From Symbiodinium natans (lineage: Eukaryota; Sar; Dinophyceae; Suessiales; Symbiodiniaceae), in the NCBI GenBank assembly GCA_905221605.1, contig CAJNDS010001112.1:3125050-3189049 (forward strand): DNA of 64,000 nucleotides, read 5' to 3'. Position 1 is the stretch's first letter. Every line of letters starts with the position of its first letter. The notes beneath the pieces are model-generated. The model did not search any database. It was given only the letters and a program-made list of their open reading frames with translations, and had not been told where the DNA came from. A program made the translations under genes and the position numbers. This document shows, piece by piece, positions 22,880 to 34,980 of this stretch.

Positions 22880-24720
22880 ACCCCGCCTGAACAAGAAGAG
22901 GAATATATGATTGCATCCTACAGTACAAAAACTCAGAGTATTTCGTGGAAGTTGAACTTTCCGACTAACAATAGAGACAAAAGTGTCTTCTGAGTAAAGA
23001 ATCGAGAAAAAGGAGCTTGTGTTATGAGAATATGGAAAACAGTGCAGCAGTCCTAGCCGCAAAAATGGAAAACATGAACAAAAGTACCTAGTTTTAACTG
23101 CAATTCACATAGAGAGATAACACAGACAATTAGTTTCTCATGTATTCCTCTATCATGTCTTCCACATTAAATATGGAGGAAACGATGACAGTACAGCATT
23201 AGAAAAAGTAGAGGTTTGCAATGTAGAGAAAATATAGGTTTCATATTCAAATAGAACTAATTGTCTAAGACGGCAATAGAACTTCTTCATAGTTTTTCGA
23301 GTTTTGCGAGCACACGGGCAAGAGTCCTGCGCGCAAGGTTGTATTCAACTCTATGTCAATGCGTGTTGACGAAACCTCTTGCTTTTGTTGTAAGGTATTA
23401 ATTCACAATGTTGCGCATGTGTGTTTGCGTGCGTGCATGGGCATGCCATTCGGATTCCCGAAGGCGACACAAGCGCTGGACCCGAGTCGCTTCAGTGCTG
23501 CCCACAGTATGGGAATGAAAACTCAAAGAGAGCTGCCAGTGCTAGAGTCCGCAGGCCCGCGCATGGGAGGTTTATCTCCCGTGAAGAGGCGAGAACCAGG
23601 TCGGCAACTCCAGCTTATCGCCTCGTCAACTAGCGACACAAAGTGACATAAGCCGACCAAGGACCCAGCTCCAGTTGGCTGGCCTGCTGTGCTGGACACT
23701 GACACCTTCTGACAGTGCACCGTCACCTCAAAGATGCTTTCAACTACAAGAGAAAAACGGCAGAGGCTGCAGAAAGTATTTGCGGCTTTGCCTATTGAGC
23801 TGCCTTTTACCAAAAACTGGCCAGCTATTGGCTATGACCTGGCTTCTTCATCCTTTGGATGGGGTTTCACCATAACGGTGCGAAGATTGGGCACTGAGGT
23901 GCCTAGTGCGGGCACTCTACGCGTGCTCTCTCTTCCAGACATGGTTCCAATGCTTGTTGTCACCGGCACCGCCTGCCAGGAGTTTACAAGACATAGGTAG
24001 GTTGGTTGCCAGCACCAGTCCATCTTTCGTCCATCCGATCGACAAAGATCTGTGTAAAAAGGCTCCCAGTCCAAGTGCAAAAAGGCCCGGGAGCTAGCGG
24101 ATTTGCGCATGTTCCCGCTCCAGTCGACGGAAGATGGGCGAGATGGGTGGTGAGGCATCAAAAACGGGATGCCTGAGCATCCACAGTCATCCAAGGTTTC
24201 TTTCCCGTGTGCACCTGCGCCAATGCCTAGGCATTGAAGATGCAGCTGCATGCACCGTGAAGGGTTTTGAAGTGTCTTGTCATGGGCGGGCATCCCACCA
24301 CCTATGGGTTGCAGAATGAGCGGGTCGTGTGCTACTGTCGTATGTGAGACGACATCTGCAAGTGCTTGCCAAGACAGTTCCAAGGCCCAATCCAAGTAAT
24401 TGTGCGGCAGCGTGCAGTCCTGCGAGAGCCCGCGGAAACAGAGCAAGGTGGTGGCTTTGACTTGGCCAAGGCTGAGCAGTTGACAACTTGATAGGATTTC
24501 CTACTTACCTCCTGGCATCCAAGTGCATGAGTCGTTGCTCGTGGTGGGAGACACCGGGGCCTGCTTGTGGCAGGTCGAAACACACTTGATGCATGTCAGC
24601 AGCTTGCAGAACAAGTTTTGGGCTCTGACATGGCTCTGACAGGGCTTGTGATCGGAAGATGTGTATTGCACAGGGTATCGAAGCCACAGCCATCACGCAG
24701 TGACTAGAAGTTGCCACACT
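22880..24720. other. AT-richer spacer, then unassigned frames
   Basis: 22900-23330 is distinctly AT-rich with no open frame of note. At 23350-24600, + and - frames overlap (the largest is 204 codons, minus, 23832-24446), without recognisable motifs. Confidence 0.4.
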
Positions 24721-24721
24721 C

Positions 24722-25440
24722 TTTGGGGTTGACGATGGTGACCCCATGAATGATGGTGAGGATACCGTTCCCGGTCGGGTGCCTCAGCACAGACCTACTC
24801 AACACTCCTCAGATCCAGACGGGGGCGTCAAGTGGGACGTGCAGCTCACCTGCTTCCCCATGCTTGATCGGGGCGTGAGAGACCGCCTGTAGCTGCCAGA
24901 GTTCTAGTCTGACGTTGATTGGCTGATGTCGCAGTTGTTTCGGCTGCACTCAATCGGTTCTGTGGATTTCGATGTCGTACCAATGCAGCAAACCCAAAGG
25001 TTCGCAAACGTCTTGACCATCGAAGATGTGAGCAGAGGGATGCTTCCTTCATACGTTCCACGCAGATGCAAGTATCCGCGTTTGTCATATATGATGTCCG
25101 CCCATTAAGCCCGTTTCTTTAGGGCACGGGCCGTGACGTGCAGCTGCTGGAATTCGCCCCAAAAAGGTCGCTGCCTGCAAGAAGTTGCACACAATTGCAT
25201 ATCGCATGGTTTTGCATGTGTCCTGCTGCAAGTTCGCTCACGCTGGCCGGGGCACCCCTCAGAGCGTGCTTGAGACCTTGGGGCTACTGGGTTTGTCGGT
25301 CCCCGTGGAAAAGCGCACGGCATCCAGGCACGAGTGTTGCCCACATCAACTGCAGCTTTGTGAGCAGCTACACAAAGCTGTATACGATTAACGAGAGCTT
25401 GGATTTCCGGCGCAGTCTTGACTTGTTGCAGGATGTCCCG
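24722..25440 (+). CDS. candidate exon cluster of an unknown gene
   Basis: A block at 24722-24892 reads FGVDDGDPMNDGEDTVPGRV and later GGVKWDVQLTCFPMLDRGVR. The next, about 24926-25075, reads SVDFDVVPMQQTQRFANVLT then IEDVSRGMLPSYVPRR. A third near 25250-25390 reads TPQSVLETLGLLGLSVPVEK. The composition is that of globular protein, and the competing frames are much poorer. No family recognised. Intron limits are not fixed, so treat as an exon set on the + strand. Confidence 0.3.
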
Positions 25441-25499
25441 CAGCGCTCGCTCCAGTCTGCACCTAAGGCTCAGGTCAAAGCCCTGAGATACCTACAATG

Positions 25500-28400
25500 A
25501 CCTACAACTTATGACCTTGAAAAGTCACTAGGTGTACAGTCCATGTGTACTGCCCTTTCAAGGATCGCCTCAGCCGACAGACTCGCTGAAGATATCTCGC
25601 ACTATTGCCTGTTTCGGCGCAGCCCTCATCTTCATTCGCAGCATGTACTTACAGAACTTTTTCAGTCTGTCGTGCCCTGTGCGAAGAGAGGCCGGTATGT
25701 GTCAAAACGCCCGGATGGGTTGCGAGTAGACCGCGATGGCTGCATGAAGCTAGATGCCGGCGCCCGAGACGAGAAGTCATGGCAAGCATTGGGGAGGGGG
25801 GTGGGGGGTGGGGGTTGGGAGGAACGACTTCTTTTGTGTGTTAGAACTGGGGAAGAGGGCATTCCGAAGGCAATTGCCATGGAAGTGCACGAAATCTAGC
25901 TAGTGGCACAGGCTGGTAGACATCCGCATCGGGGAGTGTCCACATTGGGGAATCACACTTCAGGCAGCCACATCGAACCTTTTTGAAAGACTTCTTGTTG
26001 TCGATCGCTTCAAGGTTGAAACTCGATGCATGTATTTCTCGGGTGTGTTCGGGTAACCGGATGTTTCAAGATGAACGCTCGACACGTGCATCTCGGGTGT
26101 GTGCGGCGACCGGGCGTTCGAGTACACTCCACAAGTGACAGCAACAAAAACAAGAAACAACGTCTTCTTTGGGGTGGCTGCCAAGAGGGCACTCCAAACT
26201 GTTGAAAGATTGTCTAAAGCATCAGAGTCCGTCAGGTATTGTGCTGTGAGTTTCGAGCCCTCACCCATTGACACCCATGCGCAGCGTTCGCATTGGGGTG
26301 TCACACTTACCGACATGTAGTTTTGCCACTGATGTGTAAATCTCTCCGGAGCACCCACATTGGATGTTAGCGAACTAATGTGAATTAAATCCACTCCTTG
26401 CAGCAGTTCAGAATGTGCACGTGAAGCGAGATGTGGATGGCGCAGTAGCGTGCAGGACATCATGCACTTCTGGGGAGACAGGTGCCCCGCACGTTGCAGA
26501 GCTTTTCCGCAGTGTCGAGAGTCGCCAGTCTCGTGGCAGAGCACTGAGTTGCAGGATTGGTCTTCGAGAAACGGACATCTTGCATGCTGATGCACGGCCG
26601 CAAGCAGATGTGTGAGGCAGATTTTGGTTCGTGAACCTCGAATAACGTTTACCAGTCCTCAGAGCAAAGGGCCACCGCAGTTGCAATAGCTGCTGCATGA
26701 TGAAGAAACCCGGGTCTTGGATGTGGCCCATGACAAAACGCGTAGCAGGTGAAATGCAGGCGAAGAAAGCCTGCAAGCAGATGCGTATGTGACATCATGT
26801 CACATGTCGGCTGAGGTTCGACGGCACATGCTGAATCCTGAGCTTTTCACTCTTACTTGCTGCATTCTAAAAGAGATGAGGGATCGAATTGCAGCTTTAC
26901 AGTCAGGTTCCGTGAGCATGAACACGGTGGGTCTCTTCGCTTTGCCATTGACGGCCAGCAATATTTTGGGGGGCCACGGGGCAAAGGGTCAATGTAGTGC
27001 GGGGCGGGAACTCGCAGGCGACAGCGACGGAGGTATTGTGATACGCGCGCGGGACTCGCAAAAGCATGAGCAAGCAGTCTCACGCAGTCCCTGTTTGGAT
27101 TTTGCTGGTTGGCCGCGTGTTGGGTGAAGAGGTGATGCCAAAGGAAGATGAAGGCCTTGTCCATGACATTCTATGCTTGTGGTATTCGCCAGAACCGGGG
27201 GATTCACCTTAGAGCCACTTTCTCCCAAGGCCGATCGGACCGGCGCCAGCGCCATCCGTCGCCTCAGAGTGGAGTCCTTTTCCCTGCGTGGGAGCCTCGG
27301 AACAACGTGCCGCGTGAGTGCCGCAGGGCTGCACTGTAGGGCCTAGGGCCGAGGGCCTCAAGTTAGGAGGTAGGTATTATTGCCCTGGCAGACCTCACAT
27401 ACCTCACCCACCAGCAGCGTCCTTCTGCACTTGAGTTGCCCTTTTCGCACTTGCAGGGTTGGCATGAGACCACCAGAGAGGCGAATACCGAAGAAGCTGG
27501 GATCTCACATTTCCTGGCTAAAGTGGCAATGGTGTGGGTCAGAATCTGGCTAAGGATCGGGAGCGTGCTTAAGACGCCAGCGCATACCAGGCCAGAGACA
27601 CAAGAGGATGCAAGGCAACAGTTAGGCTTCCAAAGTGGCTTACAAGGCCGCGACCTATCAATGGAACAAAGCCGCTGGAGCCTCTGCGACAGAGGCACAG
27701 GAAGAGCCTGCAAGCGAGAGAGACAACTGATTAATCCGAGGCCTGCGTTGTCTGACAAGCTTGAAGCCCAGCCGCTGTGTTTTCTTGCACGCGCATGTCC
27801 GGCGCTCCACTGTATGCGGCAGCTCCTGTGGTATCTCAGGTTGTCAATGTCGCTGGACCGATGTTTCGTGTGGTTCTCCAGTTCTGCAGGGCCATGACTC
27901 CATGACTGGCGACAGCTGGCGGTATCAAGTGCTGCCAGGACGACTTGATTGGGGGCGAAGTCATAGACTTAGAGGCCACATTGATTTCTTCCCCTGGTCT
28001 CTGACACAGATCGTACATGTACGAGAGAAGAACGCACAAGACAACACAACACCAGCAACACACGCACACACACAAAGTCATTGCTGAGCAGTTTGGAGGC
28101 TTGATATAGCATTGGGACCTTCTTGGACAGAATAAAGCTCTGTTCAAAGAGCTCGTAGTTCTTGTCTTCCATCATGTTGCAATTTTTATGCTGTATTTCA
28201 AGCTTCCGCTCTAAAGGCTGCTTGCAATTCGCCTCGCTGGCAGGCGGATGAGCTGAATGAGGCTAGGCAGGAGAGGGCCATGGACTCAATCCATGGACTC
28301 AATGCTGCTGAAAGATGTGGGGAAACTCGCATCCCGCTGCACTCCCCAGTGATGTGATGAATCCTTTGCAGCAGAAAGAGTGGGACATGAGGTCAGGCAC

Positions 28401-29101
28401 TCTTTCCGGCAGATGGGCCTAACGCCAGACACAATGTCCGGACCACGGCATCCAGCTTTTCGGCCGTTGCTTTGCTGTGTTTACTCGCCGTCTGTGTCCG
28501 ACGACGTTTGCATGAGGCATCTGCGGAAACCGCCTCAAGACAGACATGGTGATCGAAATGGAAGAGGCATCTCGTTGAGAATTCGCTGAGTGCACCCGTG
28601 GCCCTGGGGTGTTGCAGGTAGTGACAGACCAGAGGCGCAATCCCGTGTGCATTGTGATGCCGGCTGCACGCTTGAAATGGACGGGAATTCGTCGGGTAAG
28701 AGTCAAAAGGGGGCATGCCATGACTCATGAATGGAAATGACATGAAAACGACAGCATTTTGCAGACGCGGGGTCGCCCCCGCGGCAAATGGAGTGAAGGC
28801 CTCAGTTTATGTTGATAGATTTGATTGCGGCACAGCTCCAGTCCAGCGTGTGCTTAGCAAGTGCTGAGCATGATGTGGGGGTTTCCGAAATAGGGGTACC
28901 CTCTTTGGGGGGTCTCTTTTTAAAGGGATTCTGTTCTATTTTGGGGGATAAAAGGGGTAGCCCATTTTGGGAGATACCCATGTGGCTGGGCTTCTGAGGC
29001 CCAGCCGAGAAGATGCACCGCTACATTTCCTGGGTGACAAAAGCGGGGTTCAAGGTTGGGCAATCCAGCATTCCGTTTGTACATTCGAAGCCTTATAACA
29101 A
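25500..29101. other. no assignable gene
   Basis: Shadow frames on both strands. A G-run (GGGGAGGGGGGTGGGGGGTGGG) lies at about 25791-25814. Two diverged copies of a CTCGGGTGTGT(T/G)CGG motif lie at about 26038 and 26092. Short CA-rich DNA lies at about 28040-28076. No domain or convincing exon. Confidence 0.4.
28984..29006. repeat. short perfect hairpin
   Basis: GGCTGGGC, seven-base loop, GCCCAGCC: an 8 bp perfect stem just upstream of MITE copy 2. No coding frame is attached, and I do not assign it as a terminator. Confidence 0.6.
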
Positions 29102-29210
29102 CCCAAAGAGCCCAATATTGCTTAATTAAGGAATATTCCGTAGATCATATAGGGATCCTTAGTCTGATTTAAGGTACATTCCTTAATGAAGCAAGATTGG
29201 GCTCTTTGGG
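29102..29210. mobile_element. MITE-like foldback element, copy 2
   Basis: About 109 bp, arms CCCAAAGAGCCCAATATTGC and GATTGGGCTCTTTGGG, with the same AGGGATCC loop core and GATTTAAGG as copy 1 at 13256-13366. The copies differ by scattered substitutions and small indels, so they are not a recent duplication of the surrounding region. The flanks are unrelated. Confidence 0.75.
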
Positions 29211-29514
29211 AAATCGAATTGCATGTGTTGGTGCCGCTCGGCAATTTGTGCAGGAGCTCGGCCTCGAGCAGGCAGAAGGAGGCAGCCATTTGTTTTTTTT
29301 GGAAGGCGGTTGAGAAGTAAGAGTTGAGAGTTGCTGAGACTCGAGAAGGGTGCCACGCCGATGATTCAGGCTGGCTGGACCTCTCCGGCATTGCGGCGGC
29401 AGTCACGCGGAATAGGCCCCGTCTCAAATCGACATGTTTCTAAAGAGGACCACAGCCTCAAGACAAGCGCAACAACGTGCACCAGATCAGATAGTCAGCC
29501 CGCGTCGATCAAGG

Positions 29515-30130
29515 AAAGACCTCGGAGAGTTTGACGCGGAGAAGTTGAAGCTGTACCTCCAGGCATTGGGGGCAGCAGTGACACTTGATCTATCTTGAAC
29601 TGAAAAAACTGCACGTGCTGCGTCTTCGCAGTGCGAGCGTGTACAAATTGTACACGAAACACATGCGCATCCTCACATGCGCCTCCTCACATGCGCCTGG
29701 AGGAGACCGACGTTGATGGACGCTTCGAGATCAACGGGAGTCGGCTGAGAAAAGTTGACAAGGACCAGCTGACTAGCGAAAGAGGGCCATGAGAGTGCCT
29801 CTGGACACCTTTGCGCAATTGGAGAATTGGAGAAACTCTTGGGGCATCCAGGCAAATCGGCGGCCGAGAGAATCACAGCGGTCGCCCTTCGAACCGGCGA
29901 GTGCAGCGCCAGCGCAGGTTGGTAGCCGGATGACATGCCTTTATAATCCTGCACATGCATGCCTGCTTCCACGGTTCTTTTTTCACAATCCGTCCAACAA
30001 CAGGCGGCGCGCGAGCCGATGGAGACACTGGAGGTGCTTAGCACACCCATAACAATCTCACTGGGGGTCATGTTTGTGATGAAGCTGTAGGTGTCCTCAT
30101 CTGCATCTTCCGGACGACACCGCAGGCTTC
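29515..30130 (+). CDS. candidate exon cluster, unknown protein
   Basis: A block at 29515-29598 reads DLGEFDAEKLKLYLQALGAA. A second at 29691-29792 reads LEETDVDGRFEINGSRLRKV then DKDQLTSERGP. A further open block follows a possible GTAG| acceptor near 30090. Charged, well-balanced composition suggests coding exons. Family unknown; linkage inferred. Confidence 0.25.
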
Positions 30131-30649
30131 TTTCGGCACACTTTGGCTTGATTCAGCGGACAGGCAGTTCTCAGAAGTTTGCGTGAAGGCATTCTCGGTC
30201 ACCTTCATTGGGGTCTGACTCCGACAGGTCACTCAAATTTCAGCCTTTTCGTGCGACTTGTGCAGCTCTTCTGCCATGCCTTGTTCTTCCAATTCTGCAC
30301 GAAAGGCCACTGCCAGATGACCAAGAGGCCTATGCAAGTTGTACACTTTCACTCCCTTCATCACCACGCAGATCACACGCAGATCACGCAGATCACGCAG
30401 CCTGCAGCTGCAAGGATGCTGCCCTGGCGGAACGGTGTCAAAACCTTCGGGTCAGCTGCGCAGAGTCTGGAATGCGACCCTTCAAGACTCGACAGCAGAA
30501 GGGTCAGCCGTGTGGTCATCTTGAAACTCTGAGGTGTCTGGCGACATGGAAGATGCAACAAGCTCAATTGGCAAGAGCTGCATTCCACCCGACTTAGAGG
30601 AGCAAATGTTGTCTGGCCTGTGCATAGACAGGGATCCCATCCCCATTCC

Positions 30650-30985
30650 ATCACGACACCACATCCCACATCATCCCACCACCTTTCCCAGTCACTTGCC
30701 CACACCTGCACCCACCCGCGCCCTCGCCCACTCGAACGCCCATGCACACCACCCGCCACCCACCTGCCCCTTCGCAACCGCCCACGCCCAGGCCAACACG
30801 CCCACACGCCCACATCCACACACGCCCACCATGACGCACCCTCGCACCATCCCGTAGCTGCAATCACGCACCCATGCACCCACACACCCACGCGCATGCC
30901 CGCATGCACGCAAGTGCGGCCGTGTACGCGTGCACGCACGCATGTGTGCACCCACCCACCCAGTCAGCCACCCACCCCCCGAATA
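30650..30985. repeat. C-rich CACCCACACGCCC-type minisatellite
   Basis: One strand is almost free of G for over 300 bases, built from CACCCA, CACGCCCA and ACACGCC variants. All frames through it on both strands stay open by composition, so the 87- to 192-codon minus frames are not evidence of genes. Confidence 0.8.
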
Positions 30986-30999
30986 AATTGAAGCCTGCG

Positions 31000-32400
31000 G
31001 AATTCGGGTCTAAGGCTTAACCAAAAGCATCTAGAATACAGTCAAGCGGTCCATGTGTTTTAGTTTCTCGCGTGTGTTGCCTCGGTGCGTCGCAGGTCAA
31101 GCCAGAGATCAAGACAGAGCTCAGGCAGAGAATGAGAACACACGAGTCCACCCCATGTGATAAAATGTGGGTGCAAAGACGTTCTGAACTGCCAATGGAG
31201 GCTCAACCGAGGTACCGTGCAGGCTTGGGTTGGAAACGCAGCCAGCGCGCAGAGAGGGTGACAGTGTCTGCCTTTGCAGATACCGACGCCATCGCCCCCT
31301 CCGGGGGAACATTGGGTCCAATTTAAGGACTTGCGCAATCTTGTGCATGTAGCTGCATTGCCGAGCCTGCAAGACTGCATCTAGCATGAAGAAACTGACA
31401 GGACGAGGGTGACAGAGGCCTGTGCGCGCAGAGCAGCTTGTGCAGCTTGCCACCTGGGGGAATGTGCGGGGGTTGTGGGGGAACGCATCCCAAGTGGTCC
31501 GACCATGAAAGCAGCCCCGTGAAGGCAGCCACGCAATGCTGCCCAGCCCCCGAAAATCTACAACATCTTCCAAGATCTCCTCGATCCCATTAACATCTGA
31601 AGCCATTCGGAATCTCACTCGGAATGAAGTCCGTGAGTTCACGCAAGAAGTCGAAGGTCTGTGAAGCGCAGCGGCGCTCAGATGAAAGCAATTCAGACTT
31701 CGAACCGCTCAATTTCTGGTTCGCATGCTATGTATCTTGCACCGCCTCCACTGAGTCTCCAGCTTTGTGAAGAAAAGTAAAAGACCGGAGAGAGGCGGTC
31801 TGCAACCGGGCCCGGACACTCTGCAGATCTGAGTTCATCACTAGTTCGCTCATAGATGCCCTTATTGAAATTAGGCGAATTCCGTTTCTATTTGGTGCAT
31901 TCTGCTGTGGCTACATCGCGGCTGACAGCCGGCTGAGCCTGCAGGAATGCCCTCATTCCTGACGTACATTGACTGGCCCAATTCCCAAAGCCACACATTG
32001 GCGTACACTCTCGTCATCCTTTTCTCTAGGTCCAGATCTCAGGTCGCGGACCGCTTCCTTTGTGGTCGTCTTTGTTGGGCTTGCCCTCGCCTTCCCCAGT
32101 ACGCGATTCCAACCCTGATCCTTCCCTTGCTCCTGGCTCCAGCTCGGTTACTCAGCTGGCTTGTGCCAGCCAAAGCAAAGTACCAACTTGCTTCTTCTGC
32201 CCACTCCACTTCGATTGCTGGCTGAGGAGCCCACCGTTGCTGTTGCTCTCGCGTCCATCCTCCGCTGCGGTGATCCTCCGGGCGGTCGTGGGATGGACCA
32301 TACCGTTTCCCCAGTTCGGCACGAGAAAACTTCACACAGATTCCCACGCACAAAACAGACAAACCACATTTACACAAGTAATGTTGGACCTGCTTTAATA
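31000..32400. other. no assignable gene
   Basis: Overlapping frames of 60-173 codons on both strands, none with a motif I recognise. One at 31121-31642 (-) is the longest. Confidence 0.4.
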
Positions 32401-32405
32401 AGTTA

Positions 32406-32475
32406 CCCCCCCCCCCCCTCAACAGTCGCGAGCCTGAATAAAAAAAGACCCCAAACAGTCGGGGGGGGGGGGGGT
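32406..32475. repeat. poly-C and poly-G tracts facing each other
   Basis: A C-run of about 13 near 32406 and a G-run of about 14 near 32461, separated by about 42 bases containing ACAGTCG on both sides. The runs could pair as a hairpin or adopt quadruplex-type structures. Confidence 0.65.
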
Positions 32476-32489
32476 CCGGAGCCTCCCTA

Positions 32490-33190
32490 AGCTACCCCGC
32501 GACCCTGGAAAGGTCGAGGCTTCAGGCTTCAAGTATCCCTTCTTCTCGAGAAAGCTTATGCCTTCCTGAAAACCGAAGGACTGAGCCCCTGGCCCCGGGA
32601 GACTTGCATTATAGCGGGCCCCCAAACAAAGGTATTAAAGTGTGTCCGGAGGCCTCCGTAAGGTACCCCCTTTCCGGATATGATTCGCCTATGGAATCAT
32701 CTAGTTTTAAGTAAGGAATTTATAAAGAAAAGGCGCCCTGAAAAAAGAAGATTGTCGGAGATCCTGGACAGGTCGAGGAGGGCTTCAAGTATCCCTCCTT
32801 CTCGAGAAAGCTTATGCCTTCCTGAAAACCGAAGGACTGAGCCCCTGGCCCCGGGAGACTTGCATTATAGCGGGCCCCCAAACAAAGGTATTAAAGTGTG
32901 TCCGGAGGCCTCCGTAAGGTACCCCCTTTCCGGATATGATTCGCCTATGGAATCATCTAGTTTTAAGTAAGAATTTATAAAGAAAAGGCGCCCTGAAAAA
33001 AGAAGATTGTCGGAGATCCTGGACAGGTCGAGGCTTCAGGCTTCAAGTATCTCTCTTTCTCGAGAAGCTTATGCCTTCCTGACACCCTCAAAAAAACAGT
33101 CACGGCCCGAAATCTTTTCATTATAGCGGACCCCCAAAACAAAGGGTCCAGATCCTGAATAGCCGGAAAACTTTTCATAATAGCGTCCCC
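32490..33190. repeat. tandem repeat, unit about 257 bp, about 2.6 copies
   Basis: CTTCAAGTATC anchors recur at about 32531, 32787 and 33045, a spacing of 256-258. Each unit carries a CTCGAGAAAGCTTATGCCTT block, then GACTTGCATTATAGCGGGCC and GGAAGCC-free AT-rich DNA ending with AAGATTGTCGGAGATCCTGG. The first two copies are nearly identical; the third is cut short and more diverged. No coding role seen. Confidence 0.85.
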
Positions 33191-33221
33191 CTAGAATATT
33201 GCGGGTGCAACATTACCCTCG

Positions 33222-33446
33222 ATGGGGTTACATTTTCGGCCGGTGTCATCAAACGCGCGCTTTGCTGAGCCGAAGTGGGTGACAGTCATATTGCTCATTA
33301 GTATGATACTATCTCATCAGTTCTATAGTACTGCGGGTGGGCTCGCAGAATCGCAAAAGCCAGCTTTGACTGGCAGAAGGAAGGTGCAAGGCATCACCAC
33401 ACCGGAAATACATTGCCCATGCAGGGGCATTCTGGTGGTACTATGA
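33222..33446 (+). CDS. candidate first exon with a hydrophobic segment
   Basis: An ATG-initiated frame of 74 codons contains WVTVILLISMILSHQF, a likely membrane or signal-anchor segment at about residues 21-36, followed by a Ser/Gly/Lys-rich stretch. It follows the 257 bp repeat array. No homologous family recognised, and no second exon could be joined. Confidence 0.25.
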   Translation: MGLHFRPVSSNARFAEPKWVTVILLISMILSHQFYSTAGGLAESQKPALTGRRKVQGITTPEIHCPCRGILVVL

Positions 33447-33449
33447 GGG

Positions 33450-34975
33450 TCCCCTGGGTCTCTGGTGGACTGGCGTTTCCCTCAGTGCTTTTGTGTTGCA
33501 GGCAGGTCGCCAGCTTGCTTTGCGATCCATGAAGTCTAGGCCAAGATGGTGGAGATCCTCTGCCCTATGTGGGCTGACGGGTCTGCCGTTGCAGCCTTGG
33601 TTCTGTAGGGGCCCTCAGCCTCCATCGCCATCAAATTTTGTGAACTGATGATGCGCGAGTGCTCCAGCATGTCCATCCTCTGACGAGCCCTGTCGCTGGG
33701 AAGGTCAGCAGTTGGCAGCAAGAAGAGCAGCACACTACCTCGAGGAGGCAGCAAACCGACCTCGCGTCGAAGAGTGTATCAGCACCTGCTGGCTTCGACC
33801 CTTCAGCAAAGGGGCGTCCAGATCGTTCCAAAACGCCGAACTGGTGCTTTGTGACTGTGGAATCCCACGACGATATGCACTACATGTGCATCTAAACAAG
33901 CACACGTGTATGTGTACATCCGTGTGTAACAATTGTACATCTGCATTCTATACATGACATATTGTACGCTTGTACATATGTGTATATATAGAGCACATAC
34001 ATGAACTAAACAAAGAATAAACAAATATACAAGAAGCCAGAGGAGACCGGTGATAAGAGTGGATTCCACGGAGCACACCTCGGACATTTAGCAGCAATGC
34101 TGATATTCTTCGTGTTTACTCGGCAAGTCTTGCTAGAGCAGCTTGCAGAGCGACAATCCACACAAGGCAGGATGGCAAAAAAGTGAGCTTGTGTGTGAGC
34201 TCTCAGCGACCAAGCCTCATCGTGTTGCTTGCAGCCTCTCTAAGCGCGTTACCCAATGCTCCCGCAGCTACAAGCTACTAACGGCTATTTTTCATGTCAC
34301 ACACTGATGGGGTCCGGTGTCCAGAGAGGACAGTAAAAAGTTGTCAATGCGACATAAGCATGTAGTGTCAGGGATGCTCTCCTTATTCCGTGTATGCGAT
34401 CATGAACGGCCAAATCGAATGACCGCACGTGGCGCCACTGATTCGTTTCTCCAGCATAGGATCGGGCTATCATTCTTCGATCGCAACTTCCAGGTAGTTG
34501 TCGCTGAACTCATGGCTCGGCACCTCAGCGCTGTCGATTCGGGTCCTACTGGGCCGTTGCAGGTCACCGAACCTTGCCGGTAACATGGATGGACTACGCG
34601 CCAGCTTAGTCAGGGAGTGCGGAGTCCAGGGAGGAGGATACATCTCACGCAAGAAGGAGCAGGCTGCCTCTGTCTCCAGAGTTCATCAATTCTTGCACAC
34701 TGTCGTAGAAGAACTAAGTAGCAGTAGTACATTAGTGGGACAAATCGCTCAGACCTGGTGGACTTGCAGTTGAATCTGTTCAATGCCGTTGAAAAAAGGC
34801 CTCTGACTTCTGAGTTGACTGGTCTGCAGACCGTTACTTTTCCCGGAATGCAAAGTTGGAGGCAATGCAGCGCCACAATGTGCCACAGCTTGCTGTTTGT
34901 CTATGATGGCTCTGGTAGTTACCTGTGCCCAATAGCTCGTGTACAGCGACAGGACAGGTAGCGGCAAGTTGCCTG
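33450..34975. other. no assignable gene
   Basis: Short frames on both strands. 33890-34020 is richer in TACATG/TGTACA motifs with several short palindromes. Nothing recognised. Confidence 0.4.
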
Positions 34976-34980
34976 TAGAG

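Noticed and set aside
28950-28975. GTAGCCCATTTTGGGAG resembles the dinoflagellate spliced leader
   Set aside because: It has an extra base and lacks the CTCAAG end; it is not a leader gene or a re-inserted leader by eye.
30373-30955. 192-codon minus frame (Gly/Val/Cys/Trp-rich)
   Set aside because: Lies over the C-rich minisatellite; composition artefact.
30979-30990. AATAAA-like polyadenylation signals (also elsewhere)
   Set aside because: Dinoflagellate mRNAs do not rely on AATAAA, so such matches carry no weight here.
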